A stretch of 64,000 bases of DNA from Woeseiaceae bacterium. Its GTDB lineage: Bacteria > Pseudomonadota > Gammaproteobacteria > Steroidobacterales > Woeseiaceae. Of this stretch, positions 44,010 to 56,221 are shown one piece after another (within the stretch, counting starts at the first letter, position 1; every line of letters starts with the position of its first letter). The notes under the pieces were generated by a model. The model was not told where the DNA came from. It ran no database searches and worked only from the letters and a program-made list of their open reading frames with translations. Both the position numbers and the translations under genes were made by a program. Where the stretch lies: positions 62,001 to 126,000 of the forward strand of contig JAJFKS010000006.1 in the NCBI GenBank assembly GCA_021773115.1. The letters run 5' to 3'.

Positions 44010-45958
44010 ATGGTTTTGATTTTAGAACATCCTGCGGCCAAACCTCGCTCGCTGGCAAGCCTTGTGGTTTTGCTGCTCGCGACATTGCTATTGGGCGCCT
44101 GCGGAACCACCGGCTTTGCCGGCTTATCTGGATCCGGCGAGCAACGCGCGGCACGCATGGGTGCCGCGGGCCAGCACAATGATGCGGCCGGCGCTTATAT
44201 CGGCCTTGCCTCGGCCGCCATCGGCACAGAACGCGATCGCCTGACACTGCTGGCGGTTGAACAATGGCTTGATGCGGGCGACGTGATGCGAGCAAGGCGT
44301 GCGCTGGGGAGCGTCCCTAAGCCGGCATCCGGCGCGTTGTTGCCGATCTGGAATACCAATACCGCGGCCCTGGCCTTGTATCAGGGCGATGCCGATGCCG
44401 CGCTGGCCATACTCGAACCACTGAGTCGCGGACCGCTAAGCACGCGCGACAGACTGCGCGTCGAAGCGCTGCGTGCCGATGCCTGGTTTCAGAAACAGGA
44501 TCCGGCGCGCGCAATCGAACTCATGACGCAACGTGAAATCTGGATTGATGGCGCGAGCGACATTGAACGCAATCGAAACCGGCTGTGGCAGGGCTTGCTT
44601 TTTAGCAATCCGCAAGTCCTGCGCGAAGCGGCCGAGCTTGCCCTGGACGCCGAAACCCGGGGTTGGCTGACGCTGGGATCGCTGGCGACCACGACCGGAC
44701 AACAGGGTATTGGCTGGAGCAACGGTGTTGCACGCTGGCGCGCCGCGAATCCGACACACCCGGCGCTGGCGATTCTTGGCGATATTGAAAGGCTCGACCC
44801 GGAGTTGCTGGAATACCCGAGGCAGGTGGCACTGCTGCTTCCGCTATCGGGCCGCGCCGCGGCCGCAGGCACTGCGGTGCAGAACGGCTTTCTCGGCGCG
44901 TACTTCGCGACGGCCAGCGCACTGGATGACCGGCAATCCGTGCGCGTCTATGACGTCAACGCCGAAGGCGGCGCGAGTGCTGCCTATCACGCTGCCGTCG
45001 CCGATGGCGCCGAGTTCGTTGTCGGTCCATTGCTGAAAGATGACGTTACCGAACTGGCGAATGACATCCTGGTACCGGTGCCGGTTCTGACACTCAATTA
45101 CGTTCCGGATGAGTCTCTGGCACCACCGGGACTGTTCCAGTTTGCGCTCGCACCGGAAGACGAGGCTGCGTCGGCTGCGCAGCGGGCGCTCGGTGATGGC
45201 TATACACGGGCTGTCGCGCTGGTCCCGAGCAACGAATGGGGGCGCCGCGTACTGGACAGTTTTGCCACGGAATTCGAGGGCCTTGGCGGGAAGCTGCTGG
45301 ATTACAGAAGTTACAGCCCTGACAAGCAGGATTTTTCGACAGAAATCGAAAACCTGATGGGCCTGAGCGGCAGTTTCCAGCGCTACACGCGCCTGCGCGC
45401 AAACATCGGAACGAACCTACAGTTCGACCCGCGTCGGCGACAGGATGCAGAATTCATCTTCCTGGCTGCCGACGCCGGCCCCGGACGATTATTGAAGTCA
45501 CAGCTAAAATTCTTTTACTCCGGCGACCTGCCCGCTTATTCGACGTCCTCATTAAACTCACTCGATGGCCGCTCCAATTCAGACCTGAACGGGATCATGT
45601 TTGCGGACACACCGTGGCTAATCGATCCACAACCCTGGATTCGCTACCTCCCGGAGCTGTACGCAAAACACTGGCCGGAAGAACGGCGTCTCGGCCGCCT
45701 GCACGCGATGGGCTACGACGCCTACAATCTGGTTGCCTCACTGTATGCCTACCGTGGTGGTGAAATGCCCGAAATTGATGGCGCAACCGGCGTACTGTTT
45801 CTCGATCGGCAGGGCCGCATTCACCGCCGTCTTGCCTGGGCGCAATTTCAGCGCGGTGAAGCCGTCGCCCTGCCCCACCTGAATGCGCTGGGTGGACCCA
45901 TACAGGACATCAGTAGCAATGGCGAACTGATCGCGCCAGGCGCTGCCGATGATGCACC

Positions 45959-45986
<28 letters not shown>
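44010..45986 (+). CDS. lpoA: LpoA, outer-membrane lipoprotein activator of PBP1a
   Basis: A lipoprotein of 658 aa; the ATG at 44010 precedes a signal peptide ending LLLGAC. The N-terminal half is helical and TPR-like (repeated Ala-rich helices to about residue 260). The C-terminal half resembles periplasmic Leu/Ile/Val-binding proteins (QVALLLPLSGRAAAAGTAVQNGFLGAYF, then FVVGPLLKDDVTELA). In E. coli LpoA reaches through the murein layer to stimulate PBP1a. The order rsmI / lpoA-yraN-diaA is the same as in E. coli. It overlaps yraN by 28 bp. Confidence 0.93.
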
Positions 45987-47004
<1,018 letters not shown>

Positions 47005-47014
47005 GAGCGCGCTG

Positions 47015-47422
47015 CTACTTGACGATTGTCAGGTGGGGCCTGGAACGGGTTTCTTCGATCTCGTCGGGCAACGCCGCCGGACTGATCTGATCGGCGGTTT
47101 CCGTGTCATGGGAAAAGATCATGCCCTGACCGGTTTCCCGCGCATAGATTCCAAGCACCGATTTCATCGGCACCCAGACGTCAAAGGCGATACCGCTGAA
47201 GCGCGCCCGGAAACTGACTGCATCGTTGCTTAGTTTGAGATTGTGTGCCGCCGACTCGCTGATATTCAGAATGATCTTGCCATCTTTGACGTGCTCGGGC
47301 GGCACGCAAACGCCATCGACCGAGGTGTCGACAACAACGTGCGGTGTGTGCGAGTTATCCCCCATCCATTCGTGCATTGCACGAATCAGGTATGGACGTT
47401 TTGAACGCTTGGCATTATTCAC
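47015..47422 (-). CDS. sspB: SspB, ClpXP specificity adaptor
   Basis: A 135-aa protein with the SspB N-terminal fold (SKRPYLIRAMHEWMGDNSHTPHVVVD), the NISESAAHNLKL and FSARFSG-like segments (VSFRARFSGIAFDVWVP), an acidic linker and a C-terminal ClpX-binding tail (RPHLTIVK). It delivers ssrA-tagged and other substrates to ClpXP. It lies 84 bp downstream of sspA on the same strand and converges on diaA with 10 bp between stops. Confidence 0.95.
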   Translation of the reverse strand: MNNAKRSKRPYLIRAMHEWMGDNSHTPHVVVDTSVDGVCVPPEHVKDGKIILNISESAAHNLKLSNDAVSFRARFSGIAFDVWVPMKSVLGIYARETGQGMIFSHDTETADQISPAALPDEIEETRSRPHLTIVK

Positions 47423-47506
47423 GAATATTATTCTTGAATTTCGCTTGGTGCGGCAAGTTTAGCACCGATTTCAGCGGCGGCTTACAGACTTAACTTAAGA
47501 CAGCAA

Positions 47507-48136
47507 CTACAGCCTCATTTCCTGTTCAAGTTCGGTCAGACTTTGTTGAAACGAGCGCCGTGCAAAGACCCGGTCCATGTATTCCTCAATGGCTTCGGTG
47601 TTCTTGCCCAGATCGATGCCGTACACCGGCAAACGCCACAACAGCGGCGCAATTGTGCAGTCAACCAGGGAAAATTCTTCGCTCAGGAAAAACGGTCGTG
47701 CACCGAACAACTCCGTACTCTGCAGGATACTTTCACGCAGCATTTTGCGCGCCTTGGTGCCGAGCTTGCCGTCAGCGCTGGACTCCGCCTCTTCCGCGAT
47801 GGAATACCAGTCGGTCTCGATGCGAAACAGCGCCAGCCGGAATTGTGCACGCGTAACCGGATCAACCGGCATTAACGGCGGATGCGGAAAGCGCTCGTCC
47901 AGGTATTCGACGATGACACGCGAGTCGTACAAAGTCAGGTCGCGATCCACCAGAGTTGGAACCGTATGATAGGGATTGAGATCCATCAGGTCCTCTGGCA
48001 AGTCCGGACCTGCGACGTTGGAGATTTCAATATTGATGTTCTTCTCAGCAAGCACTAGCCGAGTACGATGACTGTGAATATCAGTCGGTCGCGAGAATAG
48101 CGTCATTACTGACCGCCTGTTGGCTACTACTGCCAT
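47507..48136 (-). CDS. sspA: SspA, RNA polymerase-associated stringent starvation protein
   Basis: A 209-aa glutathione-S-transferase-fold protein without enzymatic activity in the family. It shows the N-terminal thioredoxin-like domain (RRSVMTLFSRPTDIHSHRTRLVLAEKNI), the PYHTVPTLVDRDLTLYDSRVIVEYLDERFPHPPLMP linker with the conserved PHPPL surface patch, and an all-helical C-terminal domain. It binds sigma70-RNA polymerase in stress. It starts at the last base of the petC stop, so petABC-sspA-sspB form one unit. Confidence 0.95.
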   Translation of the reverse strand: MAVVANRRSVMTLFSRPTDIHSHRTRLVLAEKNINIEISNVAGPDLPEDLMDLNPYHTVPTLVDRDLTLYDSRVIVEYLDERFPHPPLMPVDPVTRAQFRLALFRIETDWYSIAEEAESSADGKLGTKARKMLRESILQSTELFGARPFFLSEEFSLVDCTIAPLLWRLPVYGIDLGKNTEAIEEYMDRVFARRSFQQSLTELEQEMRL

Positions 48137-48900
48137 TATTTTACATCCTTCCAGATTTGTTTTTTGAGCATGCGGGCAATGATGAAGAAGAAAGTCAAAA
48201 ACATCAGAACCCAGACACCCAGCTTGCGGCGGTCAGAACGAATCGGCTCCGCCATGTAGGCCAGGAAATTGACGGTGTCGCGGACGAATTCGTCGTAGTC
48301 TTCGGAATCCATTTTGCCGGCAACGCGTTGCTCGAAGCCGTCAAAACTGACCGTTACCGAACCATCGTCGTTGTGGTGTTCAGAGAAGTTCGCAGATTGG
48401 TATCCCTGCAGCTCCCACAATACGTGCGGCATGCTGGTACCCGCGAGCACCACGTTGTCGACACCGGTTGGGCTGTCTTTATCGATATAAAATCCCTTCA
48501 GGAAATTATAGACATAGTCGACACCTTTGGCTCTTGCCATTAGCGACAAATCCGGCGGTGTCTTGCCAAACCAGCGCGCCGAGTCTTTTGGCGGCATCGA
48601 AACCTGGATGACCTCGAAGGTCTTTTCTGCATTAAACATCAGGTTGTCGATCAGCATTTTTTCGGGCAGATCAAGGTCCTTGCCGATAGTCTTGAAACGC
48701 ACATACTCCGCCGAGTGACAGCCGGAACAATAGTTCATGAAGTTCGCAGCGCCGCGTTGCAGAGAATTGATGTTATCGCGATCGACATTTGCGGGCTCAA
48801 GGGCCACACCGCCGCCGGCGGCAGATGCCTCCACTGCGATGAAACATGCCGCAGAGGCCACGACTGCTGCCAATTTTTTGATTCGATTCATGTTATGCAT
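48136..48900 (-). CDS. petC: PetC, cytochrome c1 of the bc1 complex
   Basis: A 254-aa protein with a signal peptide, a single CSGCHSAEY heme site, a downstream region with the likely Met ligand (QVSMPPKDSARWFG), and a C-terminal membrane anchor (VWVLMFLTFFFIIARML). It passes electrons from the Rieske protein to soluble c cytochromes. It overlaps petB by 8 bp. Confidence 0.97.
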   Translation of the reverse strand: MHNMNRIKKLAAVVASAACFIAVEASAAGGGVALEPANVDRDNINSLQRGAANFMNYCSGCHSAEYVRFKTIGKDLDLPEKMLIDNLMFNAEKTFEVIQVSMPPKDSARWFGKTPPDLSLMARAKGVDYVYNFLKGFYIDKDSPTGVDNVVLAGTSMPHVLWELQGYQSANFSEHHNDDGSVTVSFDGFEQRVAGKMDSEDYDEFVRDTVNFLAYMAEPIRSDRRKLGVWVLMFLTFFFIIARMLKKQIWKDVK

Positions 48901-50143
48901 GGTAGACCACCCTTTCCGGCACGGGCTTAGTCTTGTCTATCGCCGTGTAATACGGCATCAGCAGGAAGAATGCGAAGTAGATAACGGAAAAAATTCGCGC
49001 AGCCAGGACATACATCGGGTCGGCCGGCATCGTCCCTAGCCATCCCAGCACCACGAACGTGACTACGAAGATCGACAATGCGGACTTGTAAATCCAGCCA
49101 CGATAACGAATGGATTTGACCCGCGACCGATCCAGCCACGGCAGAAACAGCGGCAAGACGACCGACAGACCGAAGAGGATGAATCCCCACAACTTGTCAG
49201 GAACAGCGCGCAAGATTGCGTAAAACGGTGTGAAGTACCACACGGGTGCAATGTGTTCCGGTGTCGCCGTCAGATTGGCTGGCTCGAAATTAGCGTGCTC
49301 CAGAAAGTAGCCACCCATATCCGGTGCGAAGAACACGACGCCACTGAATATCATCAGGAAGACGATGATGCCGACCAGATCTTTTGACGTGTGATAGGGA
49401 TGAAAAGCGACACCGTCCAGCGGCACACCATCGGCGTCCTTGAGCTTCTTGATCTCGATGCCGTCGGGATTATTGGAACCGACGTGGTGTAACGCGACGA
49501 TATGAACAAAAACCAGCGCGACCAGCGCCAGCGGCAAAGCGATGACATGCAGCGCAAAAAATCGATTCAGCGTGACATCCGAGATTGAGTAATCGCCACG
49601 AATGATCTCGACCAGCGCGTCGCCGATCCAGGGAATCGCGCCAAACAGCGAAATAATGACTTGTGCGCCCCAGTAAGACATCTGGCCCCAGGGCAGCAGA
49701 TACCCGGCGAAGGCCTCAGCCATCAGCACCAGGAAAATCAGCATGCCGAGAATCCAGATCAGCTCGCGCGGTTTCTTGTACGAGCCGTACAGCATGGCGC
49801 GAAACATATGCAGATAGACGACGATAAAAAAGAACGACGCACCCGTTGAGTGCATATAGCGAATCAACCAGCCCCATTCAACATCGCGCATGATGTATTC
49901 GACTGATGCAAACGCTTCAACCGCCGACGGCTTGTAATTCATCGTCAGAAAAATGCCGGTGACAAGCTGAATGACCAGAACCACGGTTGCCAGCACGCCA
50001 AATATGTACCAGATATTGAAATTCTTGGAAGCGTAATACTCGGTGATATGCGCTTTCATCGTCTCCGTATAGGGAAAACGATCATCGATCCACTTCATGA
50101 AGCCGCCTTGCGGTTTGCCCACTTCTGCTTCGATTCTCGACAT
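48893..50143 (-). CDS. petB: PetB, cytochrome b of the bc1 complex
   Basis: A 416-aa eight-helix protein with two b hemes. Seen are MRDVEWGWLIRYMHSTGASFFFIVVYLHMFRA with heme-ligand His, GYLLPWGQMSYWGA, and FFALHVIALPLALV. The Qo-site motif usually written PEWY reads PVWY here (HIAPVWYFTPFYAIL), a natural variant that I recall from other beta- and gammaproteobacteria. It shares its first base with the petA stop. Confidence 0.97.
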   Translation of the reverse strand: MSRIEAEVGKPQGGFMKWIDDRFPYTETMKAHITEYYASKNFNIWYIFGVLATVVLVIQLVTGIFLTMNYKPSAVEAFASVEYIMRDVEWGWLIRYMHSTGASFFFIVVYLHMFRAMLYGSYKKPRELIWILGMLIFLVLMAEAFAGYLLPWGQMSYWGAQVIISLFGAIPWIGDALVEIIRGDYSISDVTLNRFFALHVIALPLALVALVFVHIVALHHVGSNNPDGIEIKKLKDADGVPLDGVAFHPYHTSKDLVGIIVFLMIFSGVVFFAPDMGGYFLEHANFEPANLTATPEHIAPVWYFTPFYAILRAVPDKLWGFILFGLSVVLPLFLPWLDRSRVKSIRYRGWIYKSALSIFVVTFVVLGWLGTMPADPMYVLAARIFSVIYFAFFLLMPYYTAIDKTKPVPERVVYHA

Positions 50144-50730
50144 TACGCTGCTCCTGAGTCCTGACCGATTAATACCAGGTCATCCCGGACAAAGCGGTGC
50201 GGAGGAACCCGCAAATTGGTCGGGGCCGGTACACCCTTGTAAACGCGCCCCGCAAGATCAAATTTCGAGCCGTGGCACGGGCAGAAAAAGCCGCCATCCC
50301 ATTCTTCCGCTGGCCGTACCGGGAAATCCTCGAGTGGCGCACAACCCAGGTGCGTACACGAACCTTCAACGACCAGGTACTCGGGTTTAACCGAGCGGGT
50401 CGCATTAGCCGCGTAAGGCGGCTGTTGCTCCACGACCTTGGATTCCGGATCCCGGAGAACGTCGTCATGATTCTGCAGCAAGGACAGCATGCCCTTGGTA
50501 CGCCGCAACACAAACACCAGTTTGCCGCGCCACAGGACACGAATCATCTCGCCCGGCTGAAGTGATCCTATCGGCACCTCAACAGGCGCGCCAAGGGCCT
50601 GCGCACGCGCACTCGGCTTCAGCGAGGATATAAAAGGAATTGCAGCGAGACCAGCACCGGCCAAACCGGTGACAGCGGTCGCTATCGTAAGAAAATGACG
50701 CCTGTTCCGATCAAGGTCGTCTTCGTTCAT
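50143..50730 (-). CDS. petA: PetA, Rieske iron-sulfur subunit of the bc1 complex
   Basis: A 195-aa protein with a Tat-like N-terminus ([19 protein letters not shown]) that stays as a membrane anchor, and the Rieske motifs CTHLGC and CPCHGS that bind the [2Fe-2S] cluster through two Cys and two His. It is the first gene of petABC-sspA-sspB, with GGGAG upstream of the ATG. It is divergent from the DegS-like protease across about 210 bp. Confidence 0.97.
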   Translation of the reverse strand: MNEDDLDRNRRHFLTIATAVTGLAGAGLAAIPFISSLKPSARAQALGAPVEVPIGSLQPGEMIRVLWRGKLVFVLRRTKGMLSLLQNHDDVLRDPESKVVEQQPPYAANATRSVKPEYLVVEGSCTHLGCAPLEDFPVRPAEEWDGGFFCPCHGSKFDLAGRVYKGVPAPTNLRVPPHRFVRDDLVLIGQDSGAA

Positions 50731-50941
50731 CGGGCACTCCCATACGCCGTTCTTTTGACGGCCTGTTTTACAGCGCTTTGTTGCTTAATAGTGATACTGA
50801 TAGATTTGCAGCAGACTCGGTTTGGCGTCAGGATGACGATTGCCCCGGGGCTCGATGCGGAACCACGGCGCATTATACACGGGGCGTATCGAAATTGGCT
50901 AGCCGCTACAAAGAGTCAGCAGAGGATTACAAGGTCATCGC

Positions 50942-52012
50942 GTGACCCAGTTGAAGTCAGCGCTCGTTTTCTTGTTGCAGTCGATCGTCGTTGGCCTGGC
51001 GGTCGCGTTTATCGTCGTGCTCGTGCGTCCTGACCTGATGCCGGGGTTTTCCGCGGAAAAACAGCCCGTAAGTTACGCCGATGCCGTCGATCTGAGTGCC
51101 GCATCAGTCGCCAATATCTACACCAAGCGACTGGTCCAGGACGACAACGCAGAGGGTAACCGGGCCCGATTTCGGATTGAAACAAGTTTTGCATCTGCCG
51201 TAATTATCGATCCAGAGGGCTATCTGGTTACCAATTATCATGTCGTTGCGACGGCTGCCGAGATTCGTGTTCAGCTCAGTGATGGCCGAATTACAGAGCC
51301 AGTGACGGTCGGGGTCGACGCGGAGACCGACCTGGCGCTACTGAAAATCGATCTCGGCACCTTGCCAGCCATCGCCATCGGGCGGTCCGACAATCTACGC
51401 ATTGGCGATGTGGTACTCGCCATCGGCAATCCCTATGGACTCACTACCTCGGTGACTCAAGGCATCGTTAGCGCGACCGGTCGGGGATTGCTCAATCTCG
51501 TCACCTTCGAGAACTTCATTCAGACCGATGCGGCCATCAACGCGGGCAATTCAGGTGGCGCACTCGTCAACAGCCACGGCGAACTGGTGGGCATCAACAC
51601 CGCCGTGCTGGCCCAGGACCCGGGGACGGAAGGCATCGGATTTGCCATTCCGGTGGACCTGGTGCGCGGCGTCATTGACCAAATCAAGCAAAATGGCCGC
51701 GTCGTGCGCGGCTACATGGGCTTACTGCCGGACGACCTGACCAATTCCGAGCGTGCCGCGATGGGCATTGAGAGCGGCAACGGAATCCTGCTGACCGACG
51801 TTTATGCTGCCGGCCCGGCCGCAGCGGCCGGCCTGCAAGTGGGTGACATCGTGCTGGAGATGAATGGCGAGCCGGTTTTTTCACAACGCCAGGCATTGCT
51901 GATCGCGGCCAGTACGCGGCCTGGTGACACACTGGATGTGACTGGTCTGCGCGATGGCCAGCGCTTCCAGACGACCGTCACGGCAGTGGAACGGCCCGAG
52001 GAACCGCGCTAG
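50942..52012 (+). CDS. DegS/AlgW-like periplasmic serine protease (HtrA family)
   Basis: A 356-aa protein with one N-terminal membrane anchor (about residues 6-28), a trypsin-like domain with the triad His (TNYHVV), Asp (ETDLALLK) and Ser (NAGNSGGAL), and one C-terminal PDZ domain (GILLTDVYAAGPAAAAGLQVGDIVLEMNG). One anchor and one PDZ is the DegS/AlgW plan, used to start sigmaE signalling by cutting RseA/MucA. The turn before the His is SFASAVIID rather than the usual GSGVI. Start is a GTG. No rse genes are in the window. It converges on murA. Confidence 0.92.
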   Translation: MTQLKSALVFLLQSIVVGLAVAFIVVLVRPDLMPGFSAEKQPVSYADAVDLSAASVANIYTKRLVQDDNAEGNRARFRIETSFASAVIIDPEGYLVTNYHVVATAAEIRVQLSDGRITEPVTVGVDAETDLALLKIDLGTLPAIAIGRSDNLRIGDVVLAIGNPYGLTTSVTQGIVSATGRGLLNLVTFENFIQTDAAINAGNSGGALVNSHGELVGINTAVLAQDPGTEGIGFAIPVDLVRGVIDQIKQNGRVVRGYMGLLPDDLTNSERAAMGIESGNGILLTDVYAAGPAAAAGLQVGDIVLEMNGEPVFSQRQALLIAASTRPGDTLDVTGLRDGQRFQTTVTAVERPEEPR

Positions 52013-52039
52013 GGCCCTTCACCCGGGACTTGAGTCGCC

Positions 52040-53549
<1,510 letters not shown>

Positions 53550-53733
53550 AAAACGGTATATCTTCTTGGCGGCGGCTCACGCGGCATGAGCACATCAACG
53601 GCGCGCAGTGTAACCGCAATCAACACGGCTTCCCAATGGCCGGCAATGATTGTGTATTATATTCGGCCCGCAGCGGCTGGCCGGCTTCGAATTCTGCTTG
53701 TCACCCGCTGCATTTTAGTAAATACGGTAATCT

Positions 53734-54714
53734 ATGTTCGGCGAAAGCTTTCTTTCAAATGGTATTTCCGTCATTGCAGGACTGGTGGTCCTTATTTGGG
53801 GTGCTGACCGTTTCGTTCATGGCGCCGCATCGGGGGCCCGCAATCTTGGCATCGCACCGCTGTTGATTGGCCTGACAGTCGTCGCTTTCGCGACGTCGGC
53901 CCCTGAAATCCTTGTATCGGTCGTGGCAGCGCTGCGAGGGGAATCAACGCTGGCCTTTGGCAATGCCATCGGTTCGAACATCGTAAATATCGGCCTGGTG
54001 CTGGGATTGACGGCGACTATCCGGCCAATTCCGCTCGAATCGAAAACCCTGCGACGCGAGATGCCCGCCCTGCTTGCGGTCTCGCTACTGACCGTTTCCC
54101 TGTTCCTGGACACTTATCTGAGCCGGGTCGATGGCATTGTCATGTTGACCGGTCTGGTTATCGTCATGGTCTGGCTGACGCGCCTCGGCATTCGATCTGC
54201 TGACAACGACACGCTAAAGACGGATTTCGAAGCAGAAATTCCGGATAACGTCAGTATGAAGGCGGCACTGATCTGGCTCGTGATTGGATTGGGCGCCTTG
54301 CTGGTCGGTGCGGACTGGCTGGTGGACGGCTCGATCGGCATCGCGCAGAAACTCGGCGTCAGTGAAATCGTCATTGGCATCACGCTGGTCGCCTTTGGCA
54401 CCAGTGTGCCCGAACTGGCCGTTTCTCTGGTCAGTGCGTTGAGAGGTGAATACGGCCTCGCCATTGGTAACATCGTTGGATCCAATATTTTTAATCTGCT
54501 GGCAGTTATCGGTGTCGCCGCGACGATTCAGCCCGCCACATTTGCACCGAGTGTCTTGTCTTTGCATGTTTTTGTCATGGTCGCCTTCACATTGGTGCTA
54601 TTTGCGATGACCTACGACTACGACGGCAAAGCGCAATTGTCGCGGCTGGAAGGCATTGCCCTGCTGATCGCCTATGTCTCATACGAAGCCTATGTTGTGA
54701 CTCAAAACATATAG
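53734..54714 (+). CDS. CaCA-family Na+/Ca2+ exchanger-like protein (YrbG type)
   Basis: A 326-aa polytopic protein with two inverted alpha repeats: ATSAPEILVSVVAALRGESTLAFGNAIGSNIVNIGLVLG and GTSVPELAVSLVSALRGEYGLAIGNIVGSNIFNLLAVIG. The Glu and Asn/Ser residues in them bind cations. About ten membrane helices are visible, with an acidic cytoplasmic loop near the middle. E. coli yrbG also lies upstream of kdsD. The ion pair actually exchanged is not known for this branch. Confidence 0.92.
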   Translation: MFGESFLSNGISVIAGLVVLIWGADRFVHGAASGARNLGIAPLLIGLTVVAFATSAPEILVSVVAALRGESTLAFGNAIGSNIVNIGLVLGLTATIRPIPLESKTLRREMPALLAVSLLTVSLFLDTYLSRVDGIVMLTGLVIVMVWLTRLGIRSADNDTLKTDFEAEIPDNVSMKAALIWLVIGLGALLVGADWLVDGSIGIAQKLGVSEIVIGITLVAFGTSVPELAVSLVSALRGEYGLAIGNIVGSNIFNLLAVIGVAATIQPATFAPSVLSLHVFVMVAFTLVLFAMTYDYDGKAQLSRLEGIALLIAYVSYEAYVVTQNI

Positions 54715-54746
54715 AATAGGGTCAGTTTCCAATCCGAGGGCTACCC

Positions 54747-55730
54747 TTGCCTGACAAGCTAACAAACGACGAAATACTCAAATTGGCTGGCGAAGTTCTC
54801 GCGATAGAGGCGCGCGCTGTTGATGCACTGCGGTCACGGCTAGGCGAGGATTTTATTGCCGCTTGCGAATTGTGTCTCGCAACACCCGGTCGGGTCGTCG
54901 TCAGTGGCATGGGGAAGTCGGGCCACGTAAGCAACAAGATCGCGGCCACCCTGGCCTCGACCGGAACGCCGGCGTTTTTCATGCATCCGGCAGAAGCCAG
55001 CCACGGTGACCTGGGCATGATTACGAGCCAGGACCTTTTACTGGCTGTTTCTTACTCTGGCGAGACAGCAGAAGTCGTCACCATTCTTCCCGTTGTGAAG
55101 CGAATCGGCGCGAAGCTGCTGGCGATCACCGGCAATCCGGAATCGACCATGGCGAAAGCGGCCGACGTGCACCTCGACATCAGCGTTTCTGAAGAAGCCT
55201 GCCCGCTCAATCTTGCGCCGACAGCGAGTACAACGGCAACGCTCGCAATGGGCGACGCACTCGCGGTCGCTTTGCTAAAGAGCCGCGGATTTACCGCCGA
55301 CGATTTCGCACGATCGCACCCAAGCGGCAGCCTCGGAAAAAGACTTCTATTGCGCGTATCGGATGTTATGCGCACCGGTGATCGAATTCCTTCGGTTCAG
55401 GCCAATGTAAGTTTGCGAGACGGCCTGATGGAAATGACCGACAAAGGCCTGGGTATGACGGCAATCGTCGACGACCGCGGCGCGATAAAAGGCATCTACA
55501 CTGACGGTGATCTGCGTCGCACACTCGATACCGGCGCCGACATCCACACAACAATTATTGGTGACGTCATGCATAGCAACTGCAAGACAACCAAAGCCGA
55601 CGTACTTGCTGCGGAGGCGATGCATATTCTCGAAGCAAACAAAATAACATCACTGCTGGTTGCTGATGATGACAACAAGCTCATCGGTGCCTTGAATATT
55701 CATGATCTGTTCCGGGAGGGACTGCGATGA
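54747..55730 (+). CDS. kdsD: KdsD, D-arabinose-5-phosphate isomerase
   Basis: A 327-aa enzyme that makes arabinose 5-phosphate for Kdo, the inner-core sugar of LPS. It has an N-terminal SIS domain (VVVSGMGKSGHVSNKIAATLASTGTP, HPAEASHGDLGM) and two C-terminal CBS motifs (from about residue 205). The start is a TTG with GAGGG 6 nt upstream. It overlaps kdsC by 4 bp. Confidence 0.97.
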   Translation: MPDKLTNDEILKLAGEVLAIEARAVDALRSRLGEDFIAACELCLATPGRVVVSGMGKSGHVSNKIAATLASTGTPAFFMHPAEASHGDLGMITSQDLLLAVSYSGETAEVVTILPVVKRIGAKLLAITGNPESTMAKAADVHLDISVSEEACPLNLAPTASTTATLAMGDALAVALLKSRGFTADDFARSHPSGSLGKRLLLRVSDVMRTGDRIPSVQANVSLRDGLMEMTDKGLGMTAIVDDRGAIKGIYTDGDLRRTLDTGADIHTTIIGDVMHSNCKTTKADVLAAEAMHILEANKITSLLVADDDNKLIGALNIHDLFREGLR

Positions 55731-56221
55731 GTGCCACTGCACTTGCTTCGATCCGACTGGTTGCATTCGATATCGATGGCGTTTTTACCGACGGTCGATT
55801 CTATTTGTCGGACGAAGGCATTGAGTCCAAGGCGTTTCATACCCAGGACGGCTACGGCGTCCGCCAGTTGCTCGGTGCCGACATTGCTGTCGCGGTCATC
55901 AGCGGCCGCTCATCCGGTGCCGTGGCCAAGCGAATGGCCGAGCTTAAAGTTCGACACGTGGTGCAGGGTTGCAGCAATAAGGTCGCAGCACTGGACGAAA
56001 TAATTACGAAACTCGGTATATCCGCCAGTGAATGTGCCTACGTCGGCGATGACCTCCCGGATTTGCCGTTGCTGCAACACGTTGGCTACCCGATCGCTGT
56101 TGCCAATGCGGTACCCGCGGTACACAAGCAATGCCTGTATTCGACAAGAGCGAGCGGTGGTGTTGGTGCTGTACGCGAAGTTTGTGAACTTGTACTGGAC
56201 GCGAAGGGTCAGCACTCATAA
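55727..56221 (+). CDS. kdsC: KdsC, Kdo-8-phosphate phosphatase
   Basis: A 164-aa C0-type HAD phosphatase without a cap domain. The catalytic motif is FDIDGVFTDG, with AVISGRSSGAVAKRM (motif II/III region) and VGDDLPDLPLL (motif IV). It removes phosphate from Kdo-8-P. E. coli KdsC is 188 aa; this one is shorter at the N-terminus but retains all motifs. It shares the base of its stop with the lptC start (TAATG). Confidence 0.96.
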   Translation: MSATALASIRLVAFDIDGVFTDGRFYLSDEGIESKAFHTQDGYGVRQLLGADIAVAVISGRSSGAVAKRMAELKVRHVVQGCSNKVAALDEIITKLGISASECAYVGDDLPDLPLLQHVGYPIAVANAVPAVHKQCLYSTRASGGVGAVREVCELVLDAKGQHS

